NCBI GenBank assembly: GCA_934101795.1
Contig: CAKORY010000001.1
Coordinates: 1 to 64,000 of the forward strand
Direction of reading: 5' to 3'
DNA from: an uncultured Bacilli bacterium
Lineage (GTDB): Bacteria; Bacillota_I; Bacilli_A; RF39; UBA660
DNA length: 64,000 nt
Shown here: one piece after another, positions 15,255 through 24,775 of the stretch
Position numbering within the stretch: position 1 is the first letter of the stretch
Layout: each line of letters begins with the position of its first letter
The notes under the pieces: model-generated
Databases searched by the model: none
Told to the model about the DNA's origin: nothing
Seen by the model: the letters and a program-made list of their open reading frames with translations, nothing else
Position numbers and translations under genes: made by a program

Positions 15255-17054
15255 TTATTCAACAGTAACTGATTTTGCTAAATTTCTAGGCTTATCTATA
15301 TCACAGCCATTATTTTTTGCTATTTCATAAGCAAGTAATTGAAGTGGTATAATTGTTAAAATTGATTCCATAATAGGGTGAATTTTTTTTATAATTATTA
15401 GCTCATCATAGAATTTTTCTTGTGGCTTAGTATTTGTAACAAGTATTACATAAGCCCCACGAGCTTTAACTTCTTTAATATTGCTTATTGTTTTTTCATT
15501 TAAGCTTTCATCCGTTGATATAGCTATTACTGGAGTGTTTTCTTCAATTAGAGAAATTGTACCATGTTTTAGTTCTCCGGCTTGATATGCAACACTATTT
15601 ATATATGATATTTCTTTTAGTTTAAGTGATGCTTCCATACAAAGGGCATAATCAATACCACGACCTATAAAGAATATTTCTTTTTTATTAAATATTTTCT
15701 TAGCTATTTGTAAATAAGTTTTATCTTTTATTGTTTCTTTGATATATTCTGGCATATTATTAATTTCATTTGTTATTTCTTCATATTCATCATTACTTAT
15801 AACTTTATTTGTAACACCAAGATAAAGAGATATTAAACTAAATATGGCAAGTTGTGCTAAATATGCTTTGGTTGTTGCAACTGCAATTTCAAAACCTGCT
15901 TTTATATAAATGGTATAATCTGCTTCACGAGCTATTGATGAACCTAGTACATTAACTATTGCCATTGTCGTAATGCCATCTTCTTTGGCTTTTCTCAAAG
16001 CGGCGAGAGTATCAGCAGTTTCTCCGGATTGTGAAACTAATATAACTAAAGTATCTTTATCATAAAAACATTTTTTATATCTATATTCACTTGCAACTTC
16101 AACATTTACTGGAATATTTGCATAACTTTCAATTAAATATTTGCCAACTACACCAGTGTGATAAGCTGAACCACATGCAACAATATCTATTTTCTTAAAG
16201 TTTTTTATAAAACCAAAACTTTTTTCTAAAGAATTAATTGTACCATCAAAATAATAGTTAATTGTATCTTTAAATACTTTGTCTTGTTCATTTATTTCTT
16301 TTAACATAAAATGTTCATAACCAGCTTTTGTGGCAGCATCCATTGTGCCTTCGAAAACTTTAATTTCTTTTTTTACTTCATTTAAATCTTTTTCATATAT
16401 TGTTATTTTATTTTTTTCAAGTTTTACAATATCATATTCGTCAAGTAACATGTATTTATTTGTAAATGCAAGAATCGCTGGTACATCAGATGCTACATAA
16501 TTTCCATCATCTGATAGAGCCACAATCATTGGACTTGCACATCTAGTTGCATAAATTTCATCTAGTCCATCAACTAAAACTACGAATGCATAAGAGCCTC
16601 TGATTATTTTACTAGCTTCGTGAAGAGTTTTAACCATGTCATTATTTTCTTCATATAAACTATTAAGTAGGGCAGCTGCTATTTCTGTATCTGTTTCACT
16701 GTTATATTTGTATCCTTTGTTTTCTATAGCTTTTTTGATATCTACATAATTTTCAATAATACCATTATGTACTAAAGTAATTTTGCCTATTTTATGAGGG
16801 TGAGCATTATCCTTTGTAACACCACCATGAGTTGCCCATCTAGTATGACCAATACCTATAGTACTATTTGTATTCATGTCTACAATTTCTTTTAAGTTTT
16901 TTATCTTTCCAACTTCTTTAGAAATTTTTATATTTTCATCTTCTAAATAAGCAATCCCTGCAGAGTCATAACCTCTGTATTCTAGAGCTTCTAGAGCTCC
17001 GATAAGTCTTGGAACACATTTTTTTGTTCCATTATAACCTATAATTCCACACAT
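15255..17054 (-). CDS. glmS: Glucosamine-fructose-6-phosphate aminotransferase
   Basis: The 599-residue enzyme makes glucosamine-6-phosphate from fructose-6-phosphate and glutamine, the first step to UDP-GlcNAc for the wall. The N-terminal glutaminase domain starts M-C-G-I-I-G-Y, so Cys2 is the nucleophile, and has GIGHTRWATHG. Two SIS domains follow (~285-420 and ~455-590; SQSGETADT, ACGSAYH), and the end is DKPRNLAKSVTVE. Length is normal. A glmS ribozyme sits in its leader, so control is by product-triggered mRNA cleavage. Its product also feeds the glycan cluster further right. Confidence 0.97.
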   Translation of the reverse strand: MCGIIGYNGTKKCVPRLIGALEALEYRGYDSAGIAYLEDENIKISKEVGKIKNLKEIVDMNTNSTIGIGHTRWATHGGVTKDNAHPHKIGKITLVHNGIIENYVDIKKAIENKGYKYNSETDTEIAAALLNSLYEENNDMVKTLHEASKIIRGSYAFVVLVDGLDEIYATRCASPMIVALSDDGNYVASDVPAILAFTNKYMLLDEYDIVKLEKNKITIYEKDLNEVKKEIKVFEGTMDAATKAGYEHFMLKEINEQDKVFKDTINYYFDGTINSLEKSFGFIKNFKKIDIVACGSAYHTGVVGKYLIESYANIPVNVEVASEYRYKKCFYDKDTLVILVSQSGETADTLAALRKAKEDGITTMAIVNVLGSSIAREADYTIYIKAGFEIAVATTKAYLAQLAIFSLISLYLGVTNKVISNDEYEEITNEINNMPEYIKETIKDKTYLQIAKKIFNKKEIFFIGRGIDYALCMEASLKLKEISYINSVAYQAGELKHGTISLIEENTPVIAISTDESLNEKTISNIKEVKARGAYVILVTNTKPQEKFYDELIIIKKIHPIMESILTIIPLQLLAYEIAKNNGCDIDKPRNLAKSVTVE

Positions 17055-17094
17055 ACTAAAAATTTTCCTTTCTTATGTATGTGATATATTTTTT

Positions 17095-17240
17095 ATTACA
17101 ATGTTGATTTTGCTTTTTGTAATATATCTTTCGATTATACAAACCGTGATGCATCCGCCGAATTTTCGATAAACATCATCCTCGTTAACCTCGTTGGTCT
17201 GGCGCTAACAAAAAATATTACCTCCATCAATTATTTTGTT
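17095..17240 (-). ncRNA. glmS ribozyme / riboswitch
   Basis: On the minus strand the leader of glmS contains the conserved core: AGCGCCAGA, then ACGAGG...ACGAGGATGATG, GTTTATCGAAA and TTCGGCGGATGCATC, in the order and spacing of the glmS ribozyme. Cleavage is expected just before GCGCCAGA (near 17206). Glucosamine-6-phosphate acts as the cofactor, and the cut lowers glmS expression. The core is clear; the outer boundaries, especially the 3' P3-P4 part toward glmS, are approximate. Confidence 0.93.
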
Positions 17241-17249
17241 TTCCTTTTT

Positions 17250-17278
17250 ATTATAATATATGCATATATAAAAGTCAA
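17250..17278 (-). promoter_or_regulatory. glmS promoter
   Basis: On the minus strand, TTGACT (17278-17273) and TATAAT (17255-17250) are 17 nt apart, about 45 nt upstream of the ribozyme cleavage site. It is back to back with the DUF308 gene promoter. Confidence 0.75.
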
Positions 17279-17284
17279 AATGTA

Positions 17285-17314
17285 TTTACAAATTAGCCAC
17301 TTTTAGTGTATAAT
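17285..17314 (+). promoter_or_regulatory. Promoter of the DUF308 gene
   Basis: TTTACA (17285-17290) and TATAAT (17309-17314) with an 18-nt spacer lie 17 nt before the start codon. Confidence 0.65.
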
Positions 17315-17331
17315 GAATATGGTGAAGCAAA

Positions 17332-17892
17332 ATGGTAAAAGTCGAAGGTACTTTAGAAAAGAAAAATGCAAATCATGCAAATAAAGTAAATAAAAATTAT
17401 GGTAAAGAAGAATTAACAAGGACTTTAATAATGGGACTTGTTGGTCTAGTTTTGGTTCTTATGCCAGATACTTTAAATAAAATTTTGGGGATTATCGTAG
17501 GTATTGTTCTTTTACTTATAGGTCTTGGTAGTATTTATACTTATATTCAAAGTAAGATTAGCTTTACGTCAAGTTTAATAAGTGGAATTTTATATACACT
17601 TCTTGGAATTATTATTTTGATTTCTCCGGGTTCTGTTGTAAGGAGTATTGCCATTGGCATAGGTATTGTTCTTAGTATAACTGGTTTATCAAAAGTGCGA
17701 CTTTCATTTACCTTAAAAGAAATTAATACAAATTGGATAGGTACTTTAGTAATTGGAGTTATTACAACAATGCTTGGAATAGTGCTTATATTTAATCCGT
17801 TTTCCGGAGATGCTATAACTAAATTTGCTGGGGCATTTTTAGTGATAGTTGCTATATTTGATTTAATTGATAATTATATTTTGCAAAAATAA
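17332..17892 (+). CDS. DUF308 (HdeD-like) membrane protein
   Basis: The 186-residue protein has a short charged N terminus and six hydrophobic helices from about residue 31 in a repeated pattern (GLVGLVLVLMPDTLNKILGIIVGIVLLLIG; GVITTMLGIVLIFNP). This is typical of DUF308/HdeD-family proteins, whose role in Firmicutes is unknown. The ATG follows GGTGA closely. It has its own promoter and terminator. Confidence 0.85.
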   Translation: MVKVEGTLEKKNANHANKVNKNYGKEELTRTLIMGLVGLVLVLMPDTLNKILGIIVGIVLLLIGLGSIYTYIQSKISFTSSLISGILYTLLGIIILISPGSVVRSIAIGIGIVLSITGLSKVRLSFTLKEINTNWIGTLVIGVITTMLGIVLIFNPFSGDAITKFAGAFLVIVAIFDLIDNYILQK

Positions 17893-17910
17893 CTGAAAAG
17901 TTATTTTTTT
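17885..17910 (+). terminator. Terminator after the DUF308 gene
   Basis: AAAAATAACT (17885-17894) and AGTTATTTTT (17899-17908) form a 10-bp stem around GAAA and end in Ts. The stop codon is in the left arm. Confidence 0.8.
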
Positions 17911-17962
17911 AAACTTTAAAAAATTAGTAATATGTGATAAACTTAATATAGTGGTGAAGCAT

Positions 17963-19681
17963 ATGGATAGAATAACCTTTATATTATTAGCGGTTTTAGT
18001 TTGGATAGTAACTATTATTTTGGTAATAGTGGTTTTAACATTAATAAATAATAAAGAAAAGAAAAAATTGAAATTAGAAATAGAAAAGTTAGAAAAAGAA
18101 AAAAATATGGTTATATCTGCGAGTATGCTATCTGAACTTAATAAAGTTGAAGCTCTAGTAAACAATGATGAAATGAGAGAAAAACTAGATGATTGGAAAA
18201 AGAGATTTAATGATATTAAAGATACAGAAATGCCTAAGATAACTGAAACTATAAATGAAATTGAAGAACTATTTGAAGAAAAGAATTTTAAAGAATTAAA
18301 GGGATTAGTTTTAAAAGCTGATTTTGATTTAAATACCCTTAAAACTAAAGCTTCTTTTTTACTTGATGAAATAAAAGATGTTACTTTAAGTGAAGAGAGA
18401 AATAGAGAAACAATTACTAAATTAAAAGCTGAATATCGTGAAGTTTTAGGTACTTATAAAGAATTTGAAGATGAATATGAAATAGTTAAAGTTCCTTTAG
18501 AACTTCAATTTGAAAATGTTGATAAACTTTTTACTGCTTTTGAAAATGCAATGGAAGCTAATGCTTATACAGAAGTTGGTAAAATTGTTAAAGCTATTGC
18601 TGATGTTATAAGTAACTTAAAAGTAATTATTGATGAAGCAAGACCTATTGTTATGCTTGGTAAAAACTTAATTCCTAAAAAGGAAGAAGATATTAAAAAT
18701 ACTTTTGATAAAATGACTAGAGATGGTTATAATCTTGAATATTTAAATATTGATTATAATATAAGTGAGGCTAATAAAAAAATACAGGATATATTTCAAA
18801 GACTTAATGTGTTAAATGTGGAAGATTCACTTTTTGAACTTAAGACCATGCATGATTATTTTGACTCATTATATAGTGATTTTGATAAAGAAAGATATAG
18901 TAAGAAAATATATGAGGATTATAGTAGAAGTATCCTTCTTAAAGCAACTAAACTTGAAAAGGTAAATAATGAACTTTTTAAAAAAATTGGTGATATAAAA
19001 TATAGTTATGATTTATCTGATGATGAAGTTCTTGTTATTTCGGAAATTAAGAAGGAAATTATGGAAATAAGAGCAAGTTATGATAAAGTGGTAGATACTG
19101 CAAGAAGTAAGATTTTAGCATATTCTAAACTTGCTAGAGAAATGGAAATTATTAATTCTAAATTAATTAAAACTGAAGAAAAACTAAATGGAGCTTTAAA
19201 AACTTTAGGTAGTTTAAAAGAAGATGAACTAAGGGCTCGTGAACAACTTGATGAAATAAAGAAAATTTTATCACAAACTAAAGAAAGAATACGTTCTTAT
19301 AAACTTCCTTGTGTTCCTAAAAATTATTATGTGGAACTTGCTGAGGCTATGGAAGCTATTAATGTTCTTGTTCGTGAACTTGATAAAAGACCTATTTCTA
19401 TTAAAATACTTAATCTTCGTGTTGATACAGCAAGAGATTTAGTACTTAAAGTTTATAATACTGTTAATGAAACTGTAAAAACTGCTAAGATGGCTGAAAC
19501 TGCTATTGTGTATGGAAATAGATATCGAGTAGTAAATAAAGAGGTAGATTTTGGTCTTGCAAAGGCAGAAAATGCATTTGTAAAAGGTAATTTTAAAAAT
19601 AGTTTAGAAAATGCTATTAATGCTATAAATATTGTAGAACCAGGTATTCATAAAAAATTACTTGAAGAATCTCAAAATTAA
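17963..19681 (+). CDS. ezrA: Septation ring formation regulator EzrA
   Basis: The 572-residue protein has one N-terminal membrane helix (~residues 5-28) followed by a cytoplasmic, almost wholly helical, spectrin-like coiled-coil region to the C terminus. This is the EzrA layout, including DDWKKRFNDI near the start. EzrA binds FtsZ and limits Z-ring formation away from midcell while helping division at the septum. The ATG at 17963 follows GGTGA; an in-frame GTG at 17951 would add four residues. Next comes a cysteine desulfurase gene and thiI, as in several Firmicutes where ezrA, nifS-like and thiI genes are neighbours. Confidence 0.85.
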   Translation: MDRITFILLAVLVWIVTIILVIVVLTLINNKEKKKLKLEIEKLEKEKNMVISASMLSELNKVEALVNNDEMREKLDDWKKRFNDIKDTEMPKITETINEIEELFEEKNFKELKGLVLKADFDLNTLKTKASFLLDEIKDVTLSEERNRETITKLKAEYREVLGTYKEFEDEYEIVKVPLELQFENVDKLFTAFENAMEANAYTEVGKIVKAIADVISNLKVIIDEARPIVMLGKNLIPKKEEDIKNTFDKMTRDGYNLEYLNIDYNISEANKKIQDIFQRLNVLNVEDSLFELKTMHDYFDSLYSDFDKERYSKKIYEDYSRSILLKATKLEKVNNELFKKIGDIKYSYDLSDDEVLVISEIKKEIMEIRASYDKVVDTARSKILAYSKLAREMEIINSKLIKTEEKLNGALKTLGSLKEDELRAREQLDEIKKILSQTKERIRSYKLPCVPKNYYVELAEAMEAINVLVRELDKRPISIKILNLRVDTARDLVLKVYNTVNETVKTAKMAETAIVYGNRYRVVNKEVDFGLAKAENAFVKGNFKNSLENAINAINIVEPGIHKKLLEESQN

Positions 19682-19692
19682 GGAGGAAAATA

Positions 19693-20820
19693 ATGATATA
19701 TTTAGATTATAGTGCTACAACACCTGTCGATTTAGAAGTGTTTGATACGCTTTCAAAGGTTACGAAGAATTTTGTTGGTAATGCTAATTCTATTCATAGT
19801 TTAGGACAAAAATCTAGTGAATTACTTGAAAGTGCTACGAAGCAAATTGCTGATATCTTCGGGGTTAATCCTGGTGAAATAGTTTATACAAGTGGAGCAA
19901 CTGAAGCAAATAATATGGCTTTAATTGGTACAGCACTTGCTAATCATAAAAAAGGAAAACATATTATTGTTTCAAAACTTGAGCATCCATCAATATATGC
20001 TATTTGTGATTATTTAAAGACTATGGGATTTGAAATAAGTTATGTTAATAATGATAAAGAAGGTTTAATTGATTTTGATGATTTAAAAGAAAAGGTTAGA
20101 GAAGATACAATTTTAGTTAGTATTTGTGCAGTTAATTCTGAAATTGGGGTAAGGCAACCATTAAAAATGATTAGGCAAATAATAAAGAAAGAAAATATGG
20201 GAACTATTTTTCATTCTGATATGACTCAAGCTATTGGTAAAGTTAGTGTTAATATGCATGATGTTGACCTTGCTAGTATGTCTGGACATAAAATATTTGG
20301 ACCTAAAGGTATTGGTTTTTTATATAAAAGTAGTATGGTTAAAATAACACCACTTATATATGGTAGTGGTAAAAGTAATGATTTAAAACCTGGAACACCA
20401 CCACTTCCATTAATTGCTGCTTTATCTAAAGCTATTAGACTTGCAAGTGATGGCTTAGAGAAAAAAGAAAGATTTATAGGTTTACTTAATGATAAAATAA
20501 CTTCTAGTTTAAGTAAATATCCAAATATTATTATAAATAAAACTAAATATAGTATTCCTCAGATATTAAATATTAGCGTTATGGATGTTATGCCTGAGGT
20601 TATGGTACATGCTTTAGATAAATATGAAATATATTTAAGTACTAATACAGCTTGTTCAAGTGGGGATATATCAAATAGTGTTATAGCTATTTATAATGAT
20701 ATAAATAGAGCAAAACATACTTTAAGAATTAGTTTATCTTATGTAACTACGACTGAAGAAGTAAATAAGTTTTTAGAAATATTTAAAGAAGAATACGAAA
20801 AATTAAGTAATTTAAAATAG
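19693..20820 (+). CDS. Cysteine desulfurase (IscS/NifS family)
   Basis: The 375-residue PLP enzyme takes sulfur from cysteine onto its own catalytic Cys and passes it on. Seen are DYSATTPVD at the start, TSGATEANN, the PLP lysine in MSGHKIFGPKG, and the catalytic Cys in STNTACSSGD. ThiI follows, so this copy most likely supplies sulfur for 4-thiouridine in tRNA and perhaps thiamine, as NifZ does in Bacillus. The start is preceded by AAGGAGG, 11 nt after ezrA. Confidence 0.93.
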   Translation: MIYLDYSATTPVDLEVFDTLSKVTKNFVGNANSIHSLGQKSSELLESATKQIADIFGVNPGEIVYTSGATEANNMALIGTALANHKKGKHIIVSKLEHPSIYAICDYLKTMGFEISYVNNDKEGLIDFDDLKEKVREDTILVSICAVNSEIGVRQPLKMIRQIIKKENMGTIFHSDMTQAIGKVSVNMHDVDLASMSGHKIFGPKGIGFLYKSSMVKITPLIYGSGKSNDLKPGTPPLPLIAALSKAIRLASDGLEKKERFIGLLNDKITSSLSKYPNIIINKTKYSIPQILNISVMDVMPEVMVHALDKYEIYLSTNTACSSGDISNSVIAIYNDINRAKHTLRISLSYVTTTEEVNKFLEIFKEEYEKLSNLK

Positions 20821-20846
20821 GCTATTTAAAAAAGAATAGTCTTTTT
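20820..20846 (+). terminator. Terminator after the cysteine desulfurase gene
   Basis: GGCTATT (20820-20826) pairs with AATAGTC (20835-20841) with one wobble and is followed by a T-run. Confidence 0.65.
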
Positions 20847-20887
20847 ATTTGTTTTGTGTTAAAATACGTAAGGAAAGAGGTGTATTT

Positions 20888-22072
20888 ATGAAAAAAATAA
20901 TTATTATAAAGTATGGTGAATTAAGCACTAAAAAAGATAATAAAAACTTTTTTATAAGTAAACTTAAAAATAATATTGAGGTTACTTTAAAGAATATTAA
21001 TCATAATACTTATTATGATTTTGGTAGAATGTTTATTGAAACTGATGATTTTGATGAAGTTATAAAACATTTAGAAAATGTATTTGGTATTCAAGAACTT
21101 TTAGTGGGATATACATCAGATAATTTAGAAATAGATGATATTAATAATAAAGTTTTAGATCTAGTAAGTAGTAAGGATTTTAAAACATTTAAGGTTGTAA
21201 CTAAAAGAAGTAATAAGAGTTATCCAATAAATTCAATGGAAATAAGTAAAGTAGTAGGTGGGTATTTACTTAAAAATATTAGTGATATAAAAGTGGATGT
21301 TCATAATCCTGAACTTACTGTAAATATTGAAATAAGAAATGAAGAAGTACTTTTTTATTTTGAAGGTATTAAAGGCTTAGGTGGTTATCCAGTTGGAACT
21401 TTGGGTAAAGGATTACTTATGCTAAGTGGGGGAATAGATTCACCAGTTGCGGGATACCTTACTATCAAACGTGGTGTTAAACTTGAAGCAATTTATTTTG
21501 AAAGTCCACCTCATACTAGTGATGCTGCGAAAGATAAAGTTTTAAAACTTGCTAGAGTTTTAGCTAAATATAATACGGAAGTAAAGGTACATGTAATTAA
21601 CTTTACGGAGATTCAAGAAACTATACTTAAGAATATACCTCATGAATATTTAATTACTATCATGAGAAGAATGATGTATAGGATAAGTGCCATCATTGCA
21701 AATGAAAATAAATGTAATATTTTGGTAAATGGTGAGTCAATTGGTCAAGTTGCAAGTCAAACTTTAACTAGCATGAGAGCTATAAATGAAGTTGTTAAGA
21801 TGCCAGTTATAAGACCTGTTGCATGTTTTGATAAATTAGAAATAATTGATATTTCAAAGAAAATTGGTACATATGATATTTCAACACTTCCATTTGAAGA
21901 CTGTTGTACAGTGTTTGTGCCTAAACATCCAGTTATTAATCCAAATCCAGCATTATGTGAAGAATATGAAGCGTTAATTCCATATAAAGAATTAATTTAT
22001 AAAGCAATAAAAGAACATACTACAATAAAAGTTGGGGTAAAAGAAGAAAATAAATTTAGTGACTTGTTATAA
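20888..22072 (+). CDS. thiI: tRNA 4-thiouridine synthetase ThiI
   Basis: The 394-residue protein has a ferredoxin-like N-terminal part, a THUMP domain (~60-165) and a PP-loop adenylation domain with LSGGIDSPVAGYLTIKRG (~180-198). It adenylates U8 of tRNA and adds sulfur. The C-terminal rhodanese domain of the E. coli enzyme is absent, as in most Firmicutes, so the adjacent desulfurase probably delivers sulfur directly. I chose ATG 20888 (GGAAAGAGGTG upstream); the longer frame from 20849 runs through the terminator. Confidence 0.93.
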   Translation: MKKIIIIKYGELSTKKDNKNFFISKLKNNIEVTLKNINHNTYYDFGRMFIETDDFDEVIKHLENVFGIQELLVGYTSDNLEIDDINNKVLDLVSSKDFKTFKVVTKRSNKSYPINSMEISKVVGGYLLKNISDIKVDVHNPELTVNIEIRNEEVLFYFEGIKGLGGYPVGTLGKGLLMLSGGIDSPVAGYLTIKRGVKLEAIYFESPPHTSDAAKDKVLKLARVLAKYNTEVKVHVINFTEIQETILKNIPHEYLITIMRRMMYRISAIIANENKCNILVNGESIGQVASQTLTSMRAINEVVKMPVIRPVACFDKLEIIDISKKIGTYDISTLPFEDCCTVFVPKHPVINPNPALCEEYEALIPYKELIYKAIKEHTTIKVGVKEENKFSDLL

Positions 22073-22110
22073 TTTTTTAAAAAATAAACATAATATTACT
22101 AGGTGATATT

Positions 22111-22311
22111 ATGTTTAAGATGAGTGATTACTATTATAAAGGTTATGATATTGAAAGTAAAAGTAGATTAGAAAGAATTAGGATGGAATATTCTAATCCT
22201 TATGGATATAATTTGGAAAGTAATCAAAGAAGAGTAGTGGATATAGATTCTAATGTAACTCATACTAATCAGAATATGGTTAAAAATAGAGAATATAAGA
22301 AAGAAAAATAA
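22111..22311 (+). CDS. Small hypothetical protein, 66 aa
   Basis: The short polar protein is rich in Tyr, Asn, Arg and Lys and has no membrane segment or known motif. Evidence for translation is AGGTGAT five bases before the ATG. That site lies in the loop of a possible hairpin (22089-22096 with 22106-22113) whose right arm contains the start codon. It is on the same strand as thiI, 38 nt downstream. I do not recognise it. Confidence 0.5.
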   Translation: MFKMSDYYYKGYDIESKSRLERIRMEYSNPYGYNLESNQRRVVDIDSNVTHTNQNMVKNREYKKEK

Positions 22312-22389
22312 GCAAAAGTATTTGATATAGTTGTGCTTATTGAGTGGGTGTTAAAATTATGGTGTGTTGTGAAAAGGAGTCAGGTAGTT

Positions 22390-22566
22390 ATGGAAAAAAA
22401 AGTGAAATTTTCTAAAAATTTTTTTACAAAAATTAGACCACATGCAACAAAAGAAGATAAGATAGATAATATTTCTTTTAAATGGCCAAAAAGTGTGATG
22501 GATGGAAACGAAAAAGCAATATTATATTCAACAAAATACGAAAATAAAGAAAAAAATGTTAGATAG
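22390..22566 (+). CDS. Small hypothetical protein, 58 aa
   Basis: The basic, Lys-rich 58-residue protein (MEKKVKFSKNFFTKIRP...) has no recognised family. AAAGGAG lies about 12 nt before the ATG at 22390; an in-frame start at 22333 has no ribosome site. A terminator follows at 22599-22633, which supports transcription through it. It sits 78 nt after another small ORF. Confidence 0.45.
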   Translation: MEKKVKFSKNFFTKIRPHATKEDKIDNISFKWPKSVMDGNEKAILYSTKYENKEKNVR

Positions 22567-22598
22567 TATATCTAATTAATTTTGTATTAGAGAATAAC

Positions 22599-22633
22599 AT
22601 ATTACAAAAGTTATAATTTTGTAATATTTTTTT
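22599..22633 (+). terminator. Terminator before the glycan cluster
   Basis: ATATTACAAAA (22599-22609) pairs with TTTTGTAATAT (22617-22627 region) around a 7-nt loop and is followed by Ts. The rest of the gap to 22830 is AT-rich, with a TATAAT at 22802-22807 that may belong to the next gene's promoter. Confidence 0.7.
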
Positions 22634-22829
22634 ATGCTTTTAACATTATTCCTTTGAAAAATAGTAAAAATATACAAAATTTATAGACAAATTCATAATT
22701 TAATTGTTAAATGGAAATGGTGATATTTTGAAGAATTTGAATAATTTACATTAAAATATGTTTAAAATATCTTTTTTCTTTTATTTTCTTTAAATTTAGT
22801 TTATAATAATATTATGAAGGGAAGATAGT

Positions 22830-23891
22830 ATGAATTTAGTGGTAAATGATCATAATGTGTTTTTAATCGTTTTTGTAACGTTTTTAGTTAGTGTACTTTT
22901 AGTACCAATAGTTAAAAAAGTTGCTGTTCATATAAATGCTATGGATGAGCCCAATGAAAGAAAAATTCATAAAGTGCCAATGCCTAGATTAGGAGGACTT
23001 GCTATATATTTATCGTTTTTACTAGGCTATATATTATATGGTGAAATAACTACACAAATGATTTCTATTCTTATTGCAAGTTTCTTGCTTATTATTGTAG
23101 GAATATTTGATGATATAAAATCTGTTCCTGCTAGGTACAAGTTTATAGTACAAACGATAGCTGCTTCTATTGTTGTTATATATGGTAAATTGGGTTTTAC
23201 AGAAATATCATTTTTAGGATTAAAATTATATTTTAATCCGGTTGTAAATGATATCATTGCAATATTGTTTATTGTTGGAATTACTAATGCTATTAATTTA
23301 GTAGATGGATTAGATGGGTTAGCTAGTGGAATAAGTGCTATATATTTCTTAACGATAGCAATTATTGCGATAATACTAAATAGGTTAGGTGGCTTAGATA
23401 TTATATTATCCCTTATTATGCTTGGTGCTACTTTAGGTTTTTTATTTCACAATTTTCCACCAGCTAAAATATTTATGGGAGATACTGGAAGTTTATTTTT
23501 AGGGTTTATGATATCAATAATAGCTCTTCTAGGATATAAGGTTACAACATTTACTTCACTTGTAGTTCCTGTTGTTATACTTGCAATTCCAATATTTGAT
23601 ACAGCGTTTGCTATCTTCAGAAGACTACTAAAGGGACAAAATATTGCTGTTGCTGATAAAGAACATTTTCATCATCAACTTCTTAAAATGAAGTATAGCC
23701 CAGTTGCAAGTATTTTGATTATATATGCAATTGATATATCATTTGCTTCTATATCAATTTTATATACTTTAGGAAATGAACAAATTGCAATTGCTTTATA
23801 TGTAATTCTTATGATATTACTTTTATTTGTGGTACTAAGAACAGATATATTGTTTGAACATAAGAAAAAGAAAAAAAGTAATTTGTATTGA
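22830..23891 (+). CDS. tagO: Undecaprenyl-phosphate GlcNAc-1-phosphate transferase (TagO/WecA)
   Basis: The 353-residue, roughly 10-helix membrane enzyme belongs to the MraY/WecA superfamily. Seen are DEPNERKIHKVPMPRLGGLAIY, the catalytic loop GIFDDIKS, NAINLVDGLDGLASG, FMGDTGSLFLGF and the substrate loop DKEHFHHQLL. It moves GlcNAc-1-phosphate from UDP-GlcNAc to undecaprenyl phosphate on the cytoplasmic face, the first step of teichoic-acid and many capsule pathways. It heads the glycan cluster. TagA-like and MnaA-like genes at the far end suggest the same lipid-linked linkage unit as wall teichoic acid. Confidence 0.92.
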   Translation: MNLVVNDHNVFLIVFVTFLVSVLLVPIVKKVAVHINAMDEPNERKIHKVPMPRLGGLAIYLSFLLGYILYGEITTQMISILIASFLLIIVGIFDDIKSVPARYKFIVQTIAASIVVIYGKLGFTEISFLGLKLYFNPVVNDIIAILFIVGITNAINLVDGLDGLASGISAIYFLTIAIIAIILNRLGGLDIILSLIMLGATLGFLFHNFPPAKIFMGDTGSLFLGFMISIIALLGYKVTTFTSLVVPVVILAIPIFDTAFAIFRRLLKGQNIAVADKEHFHHQLLKMKYSPVASILIIYAIDISFASISILYTLGNEQIAIALYVILMILLLFVVLRTDILFEHKKKKKSNLY

Positions 23892-23948
23892 TTAAAATTT
23901 TGTGATAAAAATATAGCATGTAAGCTAGTTAGAAAAGAGGAGTAATAA

Positions 23949-24761
23949 ATGAAATTTTTGAAAAATATATATTATAATGTAAAAAAATATAGATTTTTAT
24001 TGTCTCAATTAGTAATGAGAGACTTTAAAGTAAAGTATAAAAGAAGCGTATTAGGTGTTTTATGGAGTGTTTTATATCCACTTTTAATGATGATGGTCAT
24101 GGCAATTGTTTTTTCGAATATGTTTAAATTTAGCATGGAAGGTGTTAATTATTTAGTATATTTGATGAGCGGTTTAGTAATATTCAATTATTTTAGTGAA
24201 GCTACAAATAATGCTATGGGTGCAATATTTGGAAATGCATCTTTAATTAATAAAGTTTATATACCAAAATATATTTTTCCAATTGCAAAGTGTATATTTG
24301 TTGGGATTAACTTTTTATTTTCTTTGCTTCCTTTGTTTTTAATTACATGGTTTTCAGGAAATGTTGCTGATGGTACTAAATGTTATATAAATATTTATTA
24401 TTTATGGTTACCTTTTATTTACTTATGCGTATTTATGTTTACTGTCGGAATAGGTTATATTTTAGCTACCGTATCAGTTTTTTTGCGCGATATGATTTAT
24501 ATGTGGGGAATTGCAATAACGATTTTAAATTATTTTACTCCGTTATTTTATAGTATAACAATTTTGCCGGATTATTTGCAAACAATTTTTAAATTGAATC
24601 CTTTGTATTTATATATAAATGCTTCAAGAGAAATATTAATTTATTCTACTGCACCTCAACCTATATACTTACTTGCTTGTTTTGGAACAGGATTTCTTAC
24701 CATGATAATTGGGTTAGCGATATTTAAAAAGAAACAAGATAAGTTTATTTATTATTTGTAA
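23949..24761 (+). CDS. Polysaccharide/teichoic acid ABC exporter permease (TagG/Wzm type)
   Basis: The 270-residue ABC-2 permease has about six helices. The N-terminal LLSQLVMRDFKVKYKRSVLGVLWSVLYPLLMM is the usual start of Wzm/TagG/RfbA proteins. It exports a finished lipid-linked polymer together with the ATPase encoded 14 nt downstream. Confidence 0.92.
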   Translation: MKFLKNIYYNVKKYRFLLSQLVMRDFKVKYKRSVLGVLWSVLYPLLMMMVMAIVFSNMFKFSMEGVNYLVYLMSGLVIFNYFSEATNNAMGAIFGNASLINKVYIPKYIFPIAKCIFVGINFLFSLLPLFLITWFSGNVADGTKCYINIYYLWLPFIYLCVFMFTVGIGYILATVSVFLRDMIYMWGIAITILNYFTPLFYSITILPDYLQTIFKLNPLYLYINASREILIYSTAPQPIYLLACFGTGFLTMIIGLAIFKKKQDKFIYYL

Positions 24762-24775
24762 AATGGAGGAAAGCT

